A stretch of DNA of 64,000 nucleotides from Perca fluviatilis (GCF_010015445.1 NC_053121.1:28810434-28874433); one strand, 5' to 3'. Shown: positions 51,200 to 63,966, counted from the stretch's first letter. The notes: a model not told the origin generated them from the sequence alone. Numbers and translations: made by a program.

Positions 51200-54100
51200 G
51201 AGATGTATAAAAAACTTTTCAGCAGCAGGTTTTTTAACAGAAAATGAATTGTAAACCTTTAAACATTTATTCTTTTGATGCCTAATGAAAGTCAAAAGAC
51301 TTTTTTTTGGATGAAACGGAGGGAATGATTTTTTGAAAAATAAGTGGTGGAAATTAGGTGTTCCTATGGGCACAATGAGGTGAAATTAAGTCCAGGTCTG
51401 AAAGAGATATAAGAGGAGAGGTTAAGAAAATTACAATTACTTCGGATTAAAAGTGAATATATTTATCTTTGACACTGAAGGCCCAAGAGCCTTAATAATG
51501 AGGGTAGAAAATGAGGTGGAAGCCGACACGACAAACAAAAGCTGAGTTATTAATAAACTTAATTCAAGTGTGACAATATAACACCCATCTTTCCATTAAT
51601 GCTGACTACTGTCAAAGTGTCCACAAGGTCAGAGGAGCTGCTCTCTATCTGATGCCAGTTGGATAAAAAACAAGTTAATTTTATACTAGCTATAAAAAGA
51701 AATTAATGAGTTCACAGATAGTGTTAACTATAGACATACCCCAGTTTATGAATAAAGTCTTACAGCCTACTTAATGTGAGCACAAATTACACATTTAAGT
51801 CATAAACAATACTGAAATGATTTATCATCATCTTAACCACAAAAAAAGCTTCACTTTAAAATTAAAATTATAGCTGTATGGGGATTTCCTTTGGCATTTT
51901 CTTGTGCTGGCAGTGGCTGTCTGCTGTCTCCTTTACAGTCCTTATTAAATCTAAACTTATCTAAACTTTCAAAACATTTCCTTAGTAGCACAGCGAATGC
52001 TAATGAACTGATTGGGCCAGTACTGAGGCTATTAGTACACTGTTGTAGCCTACGTTGCTCATAAACCTGTGCACTTAGAAACACTAGATGGCAGCAATGT
52101 ATCAGAGTAGTATAACAGGATATCTAAGTAGATCACTCTGACACGTTCACTCTAATAAGACTGAAATTCTGTTTTGCATCAGCCAGAGCCAAGCAAACAG
52201 GTATATTACAGTACATATTAAACCAGATAGTACATAGCTGAGTCATACAGGATATGTATTGCAGAGAAATAGGAGAAAAGAAGTGCTCAACACTATTATT
52301 GATTGCCTATTGTTTTTTTTTTTATCAATAAGCCTAACATTTCCTCAGTGACCAGAAGACAGAATGGAAGGTTACTCTCTGGCACAAACACTGACCCCCC
52401 TGCCGATCTGGAACAGATTGAATTAGAAACTCCATCAGTTGGAGGCTCGATCACTTCCTGAGCACCAAGCTGTGACACTGGATTGGATCTCCCACAAAGG
52501 AAATCATCTCCCAAAGTCTGTATTAACACCATCTTGCCCCCCCTGCCAAGTTAGGCCAACCTGTTCTACTTGTCCCTTGCCAGGGTTACAACTGGCACAG
52601 ACGGCAGCAGGTACCTTTAAATGAGGGCCAGGGCACAATTCTCCAAAGGTGGGCTTCTGATTAATTGAGCCTGAGGATATGCGGCCTAGCCACTGACAGA
52701 TACTAAGTGCAGGTGCCATGTTGAGGAAAAGAGCTCTCCATCTTGCCCCTGGTGACTCATTCAGTGCTGAGAAATAGAGTGGGAACTCCCTTGGAGCTCC
52801 ATCTCAAAGAGCTATGTTGACCCGATGCACAACATTTGAACAATGCCGGCATACAGTGAGAGGTCTCCTTTGTGATCGATATCTCGTCTCAACTGACACC
52901 TCTTCAAGGATTTAATTTAAATTCCATTTCATTGGGGGGGGAAAAATCCAAATGGCTGATCATTGTCCATACACTCAATTAAATATCACTTTCCCCGTTC
53001 ACTGAAGATCAGTGAGAAAAGAAATACGTTACTACCGTGGTAATGGTCTACTAGCGCTGCAGTCAATTTCAATCTACTGTCTACAAGCCAGCTATTTCAT
53101 TCTGTAAACAAGTCATGCTTTTGCCTTTTTGTCCCATGCTGCTGATGGCTAACGATGTTTGATGGCATAGTGGGAGGCTTGCAGCCAGACATGGCTACTG
53201 TGTGAGCGGTAATTATTGTGAATTTCTACACATACACTTTACATAAACACACCTACAGTTTCTCATGCAGATCTAAGCATGTCGACACATACACAGAGGG
53301 CATGTTCATTGTGTGAAAATAAAGACGTTAACTACCGCAGTAAGACTATATGCAGACAGTTAGGCAGAGCTCTTCTCCCTGGAGAAAGAGACAGCCTCTC
53401 TGTAGTGATGCAGAAATGATCTCTAAAGGCCTTCTGTTGTAAATATGCTCATGTTTATGGCATTTTAACAACAACAACTGGCATGCAAAATTAAGTACCT
53501 GGAGAGTGGGCGTGTGCATTTTGCGTGTGTGTTTGTGAGAGTGCATTTCGTGTGGATTGTGCGCCGGCATTTACAGCTGTGCCTGGATATCATGAGAATA
53601 CATCGGTCTCTGTAGCTCAAGCAGTTCAAGCAGCTGAACCAGTCACTTCTGATTATACTTATTACCCTCTTCCGAGAGCACAGGAAGCTGGAGACAGAAG
53701 AGAGGGAAAGAGGAGAAGGAGAGAAGTAGGGGAGAACGTGGGAAAGAGAAATGAGGGAGGGCGGCGGGGGGAAGAGAATGTGTGTGGTTAAGTGAGTTGT
53801 AAAATTTTACAGCTAAAACGCGATTTCTCTCCACGACGAGCCGTACTTGAAATGATATGAGCCTTGCAGACAAGATAAGGCAAATATTTAATAGTGTAGC
53901 CAACAGAATAAAAAAGGGCAGCTGCTCCAAGTGAACCTGCATGCCTTAGAGGACACACATTCAAAGTGATAGAGCTTTAAGTACTACTGACTTATTACAG
54001 CAAAGGGGTCTGGACTTCTGCCTTTTGGTCCACACGTTTGCCTCAGGTTAGGTTTAATGCAAAAGCGTAGTAAGATTATTATTTTTTTGCTGAATCTACG

Positions 54101-55147
54101 TTTATTCTTCTGTAGGTGATACTGAGGTCTCTGTCTTCCCCTGGGCACATTCTTTTTTTCCATATATGCAGCTTCTTGCCATTTTTAAATAATTCTAAAG
54201 AGTAATTCATTTTAGAGAGATATCTTGGCAGCAGACTACTATCCTCTATGTTGTCTTCATTATACATGGGGATTTTCATCTGAAAAATATGGAGGAAGCA
54301 AACGTGTAGGCGAACAGGCTAGGGATTCAAGAATACCCATGAAGATCACAGTGGTATCATCTAACCTATCCTACTATCTTTAACCTAGCAAGTTTTTATC
54401 TTATTATAGCTTTCTTTGATTTTTTAAAAACATGACACATTAATTGCCCTCTCTTTTTGATCCTGTGATCCTTACAGAGATAGAAACTATGACATTTGAT
54501 AATAAATAGGCTTCTTGCAATTACACTCTCAGATGTATCTAAGAAGATTAAAGCTATGTTGGAGAAAACCAGCCCATCTGACTGGCATTAGATCCGGTGA
54601 CAGTTCATGTCTGTAATTGGAGCAAGTGGTAAACAGATTTTAATGTAATATATTTCAGATTAAACAAACATTGTCTTGAATCTTATTTTATGGCCCAGTG
54701 CATGGCTGCAGACCCTTTAGATCATACACACTTAAACTAACAGGTTCTGCGAGTTACATATGATGGCCCATATGCTATAATGTGATACTTCAATTAGTAA
54801 ATCCTGATAACCGTTGTGGAAGAAAATACTCCTTCCAATGGTTTCACGCTCCTATTGATCTACAAGTGGTGCCACTATATGCAGCAATGCTCTAGCAAAG
54901 GCAGTGAAGAAGACTTCTGCTAGCTAGTACACATCAATGTGAACAATGCAGGACTTTAAAAATAGACTTTACAAATGTTTAATGGAAATAAATTCAACAC
55001 TGTTAGACTACAAGGATTCGCACCATGCATCTTGGTAAATAACACTAAAGAAAACTCCACCGGCAACGTGGTATCATGACTTCGCGTAAACATACACAGC
55101 GACTTTCTTAAGCCAAGTGGAGTGTTATCTGTACACATTTTGAGCTA
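51200..55147. other. No gene seen
   Basis: Unique-looking, AT-rich. A purine-rich stretch at about 53680-53775 and open frames at 52439-52719 and 53525-53942 have no recognisable motif. Sequence near 52380-52720 is less AT-rich than its neighbours and could be conserved non-coding DNA, but this cannot be judged from one genome. Confidence 0.45.
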
Positions 55148-55695
55148 TCCGCGTGTACGTCTACGTGGCGTGTTATCACCGTCTTGCCGTGTTATCGTGA
55201 GAACAACGAGTTATCGCGAGAAGAAAGCTATGGTTGAGTTTAGGAAAAGAAGAACCGGTTGGATTTAGGAAAAGAAAAACGGGGCTGGCTTTAGTAAAAG
55301 AAGAATGCGACGGTTGAGTTTAGGAAAAGAAGAACGGGGTTGGGTTTAGGAAAAGAAGAAAGACTGTTGAGTATAGGAAAAGAAGAACGGGGTTGGCTTT
55401 ACACAAACAAGAGAGCAAGGAAACGCCACACGCAGGACGCAATCCCCGCTCTCCTGGGTGAAAGTCCTGTGTTTTACATATCCACCACCCCAACCAACCT
55501 CCCTAGGCGGATTTTTGCCGTTTCATACTACTCCCTACGCCGTAAATTCACATGCTATCGCAAGTTAATGTAAGTCAATGGAGGCCAAACGGCATTGATA
55601 AACACGCTAAAAAGTGAGTATGCGTCTTTATAACACGCCAATAATGGCATACGAGTTGGTGTGCCATACATACACCTTTTCATGAGATCAGTCCG
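55148..55695 (-). repeat. Dispersed repeat related to 46240-46440, with an internal minisatellite
   Basis: On the minus strand it begins near CTGATCTCATGAAAAGG, similar to the CTGTTCTCATGAACC start of the repeats at 16964 and 43637. It carries the GGTTGGTTGGGGTGGTGG and GGACTTTCACCCAGGAG blocks shared with 46240-46440. The distal part is the tandem array at 55232-55400. Exact ends not defined. Confidence 0.6.
55232..55400 (+). repeat. Minisatellite, unit about 27 bp, about six copies
   Basis: Units of the form GGTTGAGTTTAGGAAAAGAA followed by GAACGGG, with variants (GGATTTAGG, TGGCTTTAG, TGAGTATAGG). Unit length varies 25-28 bp. It lies in the repeat at 55148-55695. Confidence 0.85.
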
Positions 55696-58600
55696 CCACC
55701 GGGCACCTTTAAGTAAAAATGGCAATACCAAATGCTCAATTACAAGTTAAATTCCTGCGTTCATAATTTTACTTAGGTTTTAGTACAAAAATATTAGGAG
55801 TAAAATGTACTCAGTAACTAGAAGTAGCCTACTCATTAGGTAGCGGAATAGTTCTTGTTTTAGTATATTATCAGACTAATAATACTGATGGTTAACTGTG
55901 CAAGCAGTTTTATATAGTTAAGGTGGAGCAAATTTAAACCATTTTATATACTGTTGGATAGTTTTCTAACAAGGCATCATATTTCCTAAACCGATAACAT
56001 GTTTTGTATGTAAAATCTGCAATTATAAAGTTGTGAAATAAATGTAGTAGAGGACGAATTACAATAACTGTCTGAAATGTAGTTTGGTAGGTAGTTAACT
56101 ATAAGGTAGTAGCATAAAATGTAGGTAGGTGAGTAAATGTACTTGGTTAGTTTCCACCTCTGCCTGCAAGTGTGCAATCTGTAATTTGACATCCTCTGTG
56201 ATAGTCAATTAGTCAGTGACAAACACTAAGAACTCCTTTCTAGCACTGAAAACAAACTATTATGAAGACAATGTTATATCTTTACTTGATATTTTTGCAA
56301 TTATTTACTTCCTCTGAGAATAAATAAAGTTAATCGTACTTGTAAGGCTCTTGGTAATGGAAAGTGACTCACTGCTCTGTGTCAACAACTGTATTGTATT
56401 CTGGGATCTAACAATGCTAATGACATTGTTACCAACTCTGTTGATGGCTCTGCATCTTGTTTGCTTAGTACTTGGATGAATTGTTGTTCTCAATCCAGAA
56501 GCTGCTCCAAAATCAGTAGATTAGATCAAAAGTAAGAATAGGCTGTACACATTTCATTTTCCTTAATGTAAAATCAAGAGGTGATGATTTATAAATGAAA
56601 TCATTAATGGACAGAAATGCAGTGGAAAACCATGAAAGCTAGTGTTTTTGAAAATAACTGATGAATTATTTATCAAAGCTTGTGCTGCCAATTTTAGACA
56701 CATGATGCAACATGCAAAGATTAGCTACAGAATTTATACCAGATACAGTACCGTATGTTGCAAATAAATTCAAATAATGCAAATAGGTTCTCTTTGAGCA
56801 AATGCAAATGGAGATGCACAAGAAAATCTGAAATGCAGCTGTGTTAAATTATACATTTAATTTTTGTATGTACACATCACGCTTTATTTCAACTCTCTAC
56901 TGTATGTGCACCATGTCTCTGGTTTCCCTCTTCCTATGTCTGTCCTATATCAACGTGGGCCGGTTGAGTTTTGTGGGAGAGCTTAACTCTTATCAGCTCT
57001 TCATTATATATCATATCATAACTCTCTGCCATTAATCGCCAACAATTGGAGAGCTGTTCATGAGATTTTTCCAAATGGAAACTTTCATTCCCATCTAATG
57101 CTTATCTTCCAGTGCGAAAACAGATTCATTCAGTTTATATTGCAGACTGATTTACCATGTACAATTCACACTCGCGATAAGTGAAGATATAATGGAAGCT
57201 ATTCAGCTCCAGCACTGTGTCATGATGTTGAAACTCCCAAGTAAAATGGAAGAAAAAGAAGGCCTTGGATTGTACTCATTTGTATCACAACTGTATACAC
57301 TAGTACATATGAGACAGTTCTACTAATGTCAACAAGTTATTTATCATTCAGAAGCCACAGCCATGTTTAAGAAGTAGGAAAGACTTACAAGCTCCAATCT
57401 TACACCTGCTGGTATATTTTCTTCTGTAATACTCCTCTATGTGCTGACACAGCTTCAAGCACAACATGATCTCACATATGCTGCGATACACCTACACTGT
57501 TCAATGATTTAAGTGATCTATAACTTTTTTCCACCTCTGGCTACAACCACGAAATGCAAGATTATCGACAGCCCTGACCGGCACAAACAGTAATTGATGC
57601 CTTGTGTATCATTACTAGCCATTGGAATAAGGCTTTTTAAGCTCTGAGCTGTCTTTAGGATGACAACATTTTGCCTGTAGCATTCTTATTACTGGGCAGT
57701 TGAAAATGCATCAAAAAGGGAATGGGAGTTTCGACAGTAGGACAATTTAAGATTGTCTAGAATTCACAATTGGTGTACATACCAATTTGAGAACAAAATG
57801 GTAGTTATCTCAGTATCTTCACTGCAAACAAATACGATTATAGAACTACTAATCAACATAAAAAAGTAAAATGTTTACAATGAAAATCTGCAAAGTCACG
57901 AAATTACAGTTACAATTACAGTATCCTGAATGTATAGTATGTGATTCGTTTTCCCTAGACTAGCCACAGGCAAGTAAAGCATTATTAACGCTTTTAAGGA
58001 CTTCAACTGTGCAGTATAAGAACATAGCACAGAATGCATTATGCATCAATTACAATTTTGACGAAACCATTTAGTAGTAAAAAAGTAGACGTAATTAGTT
58101 GGAGATAGAGATGAAAATCATATCCAAAAGTGTGGAGTTCTTCAAAGTTAAACTGGAGCGATTGGTGTTCATCAATAACTGTTTGGACCCACAATACATT
58201 AGACAGAAAAATGGCACTTCTGTAGAATGTTTAAATCATCTATATTACAGTATAGCTTACATATAGCTTTAGATAGAGAATACACGACACATCACGCAGC
58301 AGGTATCAATTAATTGCATCTTAATTGTACAGAATTATAAACAACCATAATAGAAAATAAAATGTTTTTATTTATATTCCTGGTATAACACATTTCAATC
58401 AACATTGCAACAAAGCATTTAGAGTTCATTGTGCATCAGGCTTTGTCAATGGACTGAACCCTGCAAGGCACCATCACAAATACTGGCAGCCATCTATATA
58501 CGCCATTTCACTGCCTTGGTATCCCTTTCAAAAATGCAATAAGAAATAACCCAACAGGAAAAGTAACCCAGTACTAATGGTTCATTTCAGATGTTGTATT

Positions 58601-58865
58601 CAAAATATGACAAATTTCTTCACCGACATCCGACTAATTGCACTCTCTTTGGTAAAAAACAATCAGCCAATTTAGTGAATATTTCCATGCATTGCATAGA
58701 GCTTTCCTTGCTGTCATGGTGCATAAGTGTTTCAATGGCCATCTTAATTGTGATCAAACCCATGTGCGAGTGCTGTATATAAGCGGCGACTTTTTGAGAT
58801 AAAATCATTTGAATGCCCCAGTTACATGAGAAATTGAGAAAAGGGAGTTATGGCACACCCCCTTG
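55696..58865. other. No gene or element seen
   Basis: About 3 kb of AT-rich, non-repetitive sequence with short, motif-free open frames. Notably free of recognisable transposons compared with the rest of the window. Confidence 0.5.
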
Positions 58866-59060
58866 GTTGGGAGCCTGGTTAGCTCACCTGGTAGAGTAGG
58901 CGCCCACATAGAGGATTACTCCTCGATGCAGCGGCCACGGGTTTGACTCCGACCTGCAGCCGTTTAATGTATGCCATTCCCCTTCCCTCTCCCCTTCAAG
59001 TCTAAGCTGTCCTTTCCAAATAAAGGCCTAAAATGATCCTCAAAAAACACACACACACAC
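58866..59060 (+). mobile_element. tRNA-derived SINE
   Basis: The 5' part resembles a tRNA gene with an A-box-like TAGCTCACCTGG (58880-58891) and a B-box-like GGTTTGACTCC (58940-58950; one base from GGTTCGANTCC). It is followed by a non-tRNA body (TGTATGCCATTCCCC, CTCTCCCCTTCAAG) and a tail AAATAAAGGCCTAAAATG that ends in A and CA runs (59040-59062). This is the layout of a common fish SINE. No target duplication is clear. It is not a functional tRNA: the body lacks a foldable acceptor stem and the box B is mutated. Confidence 0.8.
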
Positions 59061-59905
59061 ACAACTTGAGAGAGATGTGGTATATCTCTGACACAGTATT
59101 TAGCTCTCTGTACAGTATACTAATATAAATTGATTAGATTAATATTTCTTTAAAATCTATATCTAAGTTTTGACTTAAGTATTCTCTGGAGGTGATTTTT
59201 AGTTTAAAAACATTTGACAGACAAGTTAATGTATAACATGTAACCCTCCCACACCAGCAGAAACATGCTTTGCTCGTTTCTTCAAATATCTTTTTATGTA
59301 TGTGTCACAAAGGTGTGAACTCAACATTTCGGTCTTCTAAACAAGGTGATTATATACATTTTCTGATCTCTGTTTGGGGATTTTGGTCAGATAGTCTGTG
59401 CTACACTACAAAAAGAACAGGAATACAAAAGAAACCTCAATTATTACAACAGCGTAGAGCCATGTGGGAAAACTGATGAGGTACTCAAACATGAGTGTTT
59501 TTCTATGTTTTTAGTGTTTTTCCAGCTGCCTCTATGGTTTGTTTACTGTTGGGATGACATCGTTCATTTGTTATGTCATCTACCCGCTGAACTACAGTAT
59601 GGTAATTATATGTATACCGCTTCTCCGCAATGAGACTTCATGCATTTTCTGGTAATTGTCTTATCTTGCACAACAGCTAAGCTAAAGGTGATTGAGGGTC
59701 TTTTTGCTTGACAAACTAAAAGACGCACACATTCACAGATATAAGGCTGCAGATAGTTCACATTGCAGGTCTGGTTTTAAATGCTTTGCATCAGAGAGAC
59801 TGTGCGTCCTCATTCAATCAAATAGCGCATCTACAATGTAGTCGACCTGGAATGACACATCAGTCTCTAACTTCCTAATTGAGCAGACACATCATCTCAA
59901 CACTA
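59061..59905. other. No feature seen
   Basis: Unique-looking sequence between the SINE and the Harbinger relic. Confidence 0.5.
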
Positions 59906-60142
59906 GGGGCCCGTTTCAGGAAGGAGGTTTAACAAACTCTGAGTCTAACCCTGATGTCTGAGTTGATTTACCCTGAGATGGGAAACTGAGTTTTTGGTTT
60001 CAGAACAGTTGATTTGAGTTGGTTTAATCAACTCAGAGTAGGTTCATGCGCGTACACCACCACAATAAAAAGGCAGCATGAATGCAGCCATGATACTACG
60101 ATTCACCATGGTAACAACCACAAAACAAACAAAACGGGTCGT

Positions 60143-60377
60143 CGGAAATACTCATGCAGCGAGTTTGAACAAATATTTCGTTAAAAAAGCAACACAGCGG
60201 CTGCTGCAAAAGAGAGAGAATTTGCATGGGAGAAAATTGCTGCTAAAGTAAATAGCATATAGCGTATATTCCAATATAGTATATATCATATTTAATCATA
60301 AGTATAGCCTAATATTACTGGTTAAATGGTATTGAACCTATAATCCATTTCATTTAGGTGCAATACTGCGGGTGAAA
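60143..60377 (+). pseudogene. Myb/SANT-like DNA-binding protein remnant of Harbinger
   Basis: Reads RKYSCSEFEQIFR, an in-frame TAA (about 60182), then KSNTAAAAKEREFAWEKIAA (to about 60246). The KSNTAAAAKERE-AW-KIA block is, from memory, highly characteristic of the Myb/SANT-like partner protein of fish Harbinger elements (the NAIF1/MSANTD group), which binds the transposon ends and helps bring the transposase to the nucleus. After about 100 bp of AT-rich sequence ending in TTTAG, the reading CNTAGEK (about 60357-60377) resumes the family sequence, so the gap is plausibly an intron. The upstream ATG at 60108 is one base out of frame. No more of the protein follows. Clearly non-functional. Confidence 0.75.
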
Positions 60378-60469
60378 AAGTACTAGGCCTACTAATCCCA
60401 TTCTGAGGCTGCAGCACCATCATTAACAGAATTCTAATTCATAATCCTTTATTTCAAAGGGTTTACATC

Positions 60470-61263
60470 ATTCACCTGCAATACTGTGGAACTCCTTTTT
60501 AATGGTTCCTACTGGTTTGTGTCCAGGGAACACTACAAAAACGTTTAAAACACGTTTCAGAGCGAGTCACACTCTTCTGACGGTGCTTTGCTACAGTGGC
60601 TTTACCAATATGCTCCGCATCACCAATGTTGTAAAGAAAACTGCCGTTTGCAAAAAAAATTTATGTGACACAAAGAATCTGCTGGGATGTAGAGCATGTC
60701 CACGATGGGTGACGTTAGTGATATGAGGACGGATAAGGTTATGTAGGCTACATAACATGATAGACTGGGAAGAAAAACGATAGCCTACCGCTCAAATAGG
60801 AAGTTATCTGGAAATTAAAATGCGTCGGGGCCTCAATATCATCTCCCGACGTATGTTTAACACTAGTGTTGGGCATCGAGAACCGATTCCTACTTTGAAT
60901 CGTTTCAAAAATTACGATTCATCGGTAAAGAATTGAATTTGTTAAGATATAGGTTCAAAATTAACCGCAAGTTGCGTGGGATTTGTTACATGGAGCAAAG
61001 CGTGCTAGTTGGCTTATTTTACATAAAACCGGTAACTGCAACCCACCTTTGAATCAAAATAAAACTTAAATAAGCATGTGACCTGTTTCAACTCCACCCC
61101 TCAATGAATCGGAATCGAGAATCAATAACAACCGGAATCGAAAGGAAGAATCGGAATTGGAATCAGAATCGTTAAAATCTAAATGATGCCCAACCCTATT
61201 TAACACCCTGCGAAGTAATACAGCTTCTTCATCAACGGGATTGTTGACAAAAGGAAATGCCAT
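60470..61263 (-). pseudogene. HARBI1-like transposase N-terminal remnant, split by a hAT MITE
   Basis: From the ATG at 61263 the minus strand reads MAFPFVNNPVDEEAVLLRR, typical of the start of fish Harbinger transposases. The frame is cut by the hAT MITE (60864-61198). If the MITE and one 8-bp target copy are ignored, the frame continues without loss into IRREMILRPRR. Further on, with frameshifts, come DNFLFER, LIRPHITNVTHRGHAL (about 60690-60735), FFANGSFLYNIGDAEHIGKA (about 60600-60655) and PGHKPVGTIKKEFHSIAG (about 60475-60528). These are in family order and make up roughly the first 150-170 residues of a protein usually about 350 long. The relic stops just before the block that normally holds the first catalytic Asp (the DGTH motif), so no DDE core exists. 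Several frameshifts are present. Converges with the Myb-like remnant. Confidence 0.85.
60864..61198. mobile_element. hAT MITE with perfect 8-bp target duplication
   Basis: A 335-bp element that starts TAGTGTTGGGCATCGAG and ends GATGCCCAACCCTA; the outer 14 bp of the inverted repeats match at 13. It is flanked by identical 8-mers TTTAACAC (60856-60863 and 61199-61206), the duplication size of hAT. The interior is built of GAATCG/CGATTC words (AACCGATTCC, GGAATCGAGAATC). No coding capacity. It sits inside the Harbinger transposase remnant, so it is younger than that element. Confidence 0.93.
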
Positions 61264-61594
61264 GTTTTGAGAAAAAAACCTTTTATAATCTGCCTAACAT
61301 AAACCAATATGCTTTTTTATTCATGCAGATAAACTGCGCTAAAATGCGCCTGATACAGACTGAATGAATGAATGAGGAAATGGAAGAGCGCTGTGTCAGA
61401 GGGGAGGAGACTGAGAGAAACTCGAGGTTTCTTGAAGAAAACCTGCTCCCGACCAGGTTAGGTTCACAGGCTCAGTTACCATAGTAACTGACTCTGAGGT
61501 TAAGTTACCTCTCTTTCTGAAACCCAGAGTTTCCCTCATCTCCGGGTTAACAAACTCAGAGTTTTCACTAAACCTGCTTTCTGAAACAGACCCC

Positions 61595-63966
61595 AGGGCT
61601 TTCTCCAGTTACTTCCCTGCTCGTTTGATACCTGTGCTCCCAGACCCTTCAGAACCATGGGTAATGAAGGCACTGTCAGCTGCGAATTCATTCGTAGATC
61701 ATCTGGTGATTTTATTAATGCACGAAGACTTGCTGGGTAGACCCGCACCTCACCCCCGCCCCTTAGGAGAGCAAGATTAATGGTGTTCCCCCCCCAAACT
61801 GCATCAGTTAGCCAGTGCTATCTGGTATTTGTCTTTACAAGATTGTATCGACTTTTGGGAGATCATGCAGAAAATGAACTGTCATGTGCACAGGAGCTTG
61901 CTGAATGAAGGCTGGTTTTACCTTCGTTCTGCAGGCGAATAGAAACAAGCCTCCGCATGGAAACAGATACCACACAGGGGCTGTGTAGATGATGGTGCCC
62001 AGACACCTCCCTGGTCTCTTTCTGAGAAGAGAAATCTTGTTCTGGCTTTAATAAGTATAGCTCCCTGCTTCTTTTATGGGTTTTAACAGAGGTCTCAGCG
62101 AGGATATTACAACATATCAAGCTGTTCCACTGTTTGGTTACACCACATAATGGCATCATTATTTCTTCGTTTGCATGCAGATCGAGAATTTACCACTGCA
62201 CACTGACATCAGGCTTTGTCTTTGTGCTCCGTAAATGGTTACTTATAGTCAGATTAATATCTAAGACCAAAATTCTAACACCCTTTGATTTAGAGGTTTT
62301 TCTCAACCCTCTTTTATGGCTTTTACACATTTGCATGGACTTCAGAAAGCCATTATGACTACATATTACGTGCTTTACTTTGCATAATGACATGTTTGTT
62401 GTTTATAAGTACTTCTCTTCAAAGACATTGTAACTGCTCTTAAAACATTTAAAATTCGATACAGCAGGAAACTTTGAGCTTGAAAATCCAATATGACAAT
62501 GACTTGCATTGAAATCACAAATTATAATTGAACCAAAACCTCTTTTTTTTGCAAACTTGGGCATTAGGTGCATTTTAAGTTTTGGTTCAAGAACTCAAAA
62601 GCTTTCTGCAGGCAAATATAGACATTTAGTATTTCCCATTTTAACAATCATTCACCCAATTGGTGGCCATTTTTCAGAACTTTTCACCCTTCAAAATCAA
62701 CTGATAATAGGGTTAGGTTTTTTTTTTCATTACTTACTTCCAATTCACAGTCAAATCTCCAAATCTAGAGTCACTGACGGGTAGCAGAAGTCCTCCACTA
62801 GCCATTTTGGGGTGATCTGCAAGAAAAAGATTGCATCAACAAGGCTGATAATGCAAGTTAAGCCTGGGGCTGATTTTCCGACAGACCTGAGCTGAGGCCA
62901 TAAGGGAGATCAGCAACCAAGAACCAGTGGAAGGCAGCCCTCTTATTGAGACAATTCACATCCGCCCGACAGAGAGTGGAATGACTGCTTTGGGAAGATA
63001 ATTGTGCCTGTAGAAAAACCAGCTATGGGAACACTAGGAATTTTATCAGCAAACCACCTTCCTCTTTTACCGATAGGGTGGGATATAAAAACTGGCAGGG
63101 TGCAGGTGGAGAAGCAGGCAGTGTCATTACCGGAGGGTGACTGCACACATGATAACCCAACCCGCTCTTTTATTCCTTTCATTTTGTTTATGCTCTCCAC
63201 TTGGTTGCGTGCTTGATGAGGTAAGCACATTGGTCCCGTGGCTTTTGAAATCAATTTGATTCTGGATTTGTCTCCACAGACACCTGACGGACCGTGTGGT
63301 GCTGCTCAGTTATGGGGCCTAGATGAGTGCACTGGCTGCCCTCCCTCCCTTCAGACACCGAAAGAGGAGCTGGTGATTAACTGTGACACAACAGCACTCC
63401 TCACTAACTCAGGCATGAGTAGACATGCAGCCACAGCCTCGCCCTGTCTCTCTCTGCTCTCCAACTGTGTTGCAGTCTTGGGTAGAGGCCAGAAATACGC
63501 AGTTTTTGGATGAGCGTTGTTCCTGTGAGAGACTGTAAAGTAGGTTGAGAGGACAGCCATACCCACAAGTCCTTTCCCAAGCTAATGAACATTCTGGAAA
63601 ATAATTAGTGGGATGCAGCCAAGTGTTGTCTTTGACCTTAGCAACCTTCATCTGTCTCCTATTTAACAAACAGCTCCACTTTACTGCTCATAATGGCTCA
63701 CTTATCCACTGGTTTTATTGTATTAGTAGATTAATATAACCAGTATTACATGTTGTCCTTTGTAAATGGGTAGTTGCCCTTGGAAACAAATGACTCCTGT
63801 CAAATAGTAATAGGGAAACTACATATGACATGCTTCAATAAACCTAAACTCAAAAAGGTATTGATTTACTGATATATACAGTACCGTATATGTTTAGGCC
63901 CCTAACAGGTAGATGTCTACAGTCATGATAAATGATACAGATCTTAAAATGGACTTCACAGGCATA
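61595..63966. other. No gene seen
   Basis: Several open frames of 60-103 residues on both strands (for example 62943-63254 minus, 63238-63513 plus) lack recognisable domains. A good splice-acceptor-like TTTGTCTCCACAG occurs at about 63268-63280, but there is no supporting exon structure. Confidence 0.45.

Larger units (their letters stand above)
59906..61594. mobile_element. PIF/Harbinger transposon relic with both gene remnants
   Basis: Starts GGGGCCCGTTTCAGGAAGG and ends TTTCTGAAACAGACCCC. The terminal inverted repeats match at 22 of the first 26 positions, and the similarity continues into AACAAACTCTGAG. Inside are a Myb/SANT-like remnant on the plus strand near the left end and a HARBI1-like transposase remnant on the minus strand near the right end, the two-gene plan of the superfamily. 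A 3-bp target duplication is not evident (CTA against AGG), probably through mutation. The length is 1689 bp, of which 343 bp is a later hAT insertion with its duplicated target. The catalytic part of the transposase and most of the Myb gene are deleted. Confidence 0.85.

Noticed and set aside
58866..58963. A tRNA gene
   Set aside because: The A-box and B-box resemble a tRNA, but the arms do not form a cloverleaf, the B box is mutated, and the sequence continues into a SINE body and A-rich tail.
60502..60726. A 74-residue plus-strand open frame
   Set aside because: It is antisense to the recognisable Harbinger transposase blocks (RPHITNVTHRG and FFANGSFLYNIGDAEHIGKA).
59903..61597. A 3-bp target duplication around the Harbinger relic
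   Set aside because: The flanks read CTA and AGG, which do not match. The element is assigned from its ends and coding relics only.
63238..63513. A possible exon preceded by an acceptor-like TTTGTCTCCACAG
   Set aside because: A single acceptor-like site without a donor, a recognisable protein or codon-use signal is not enough.
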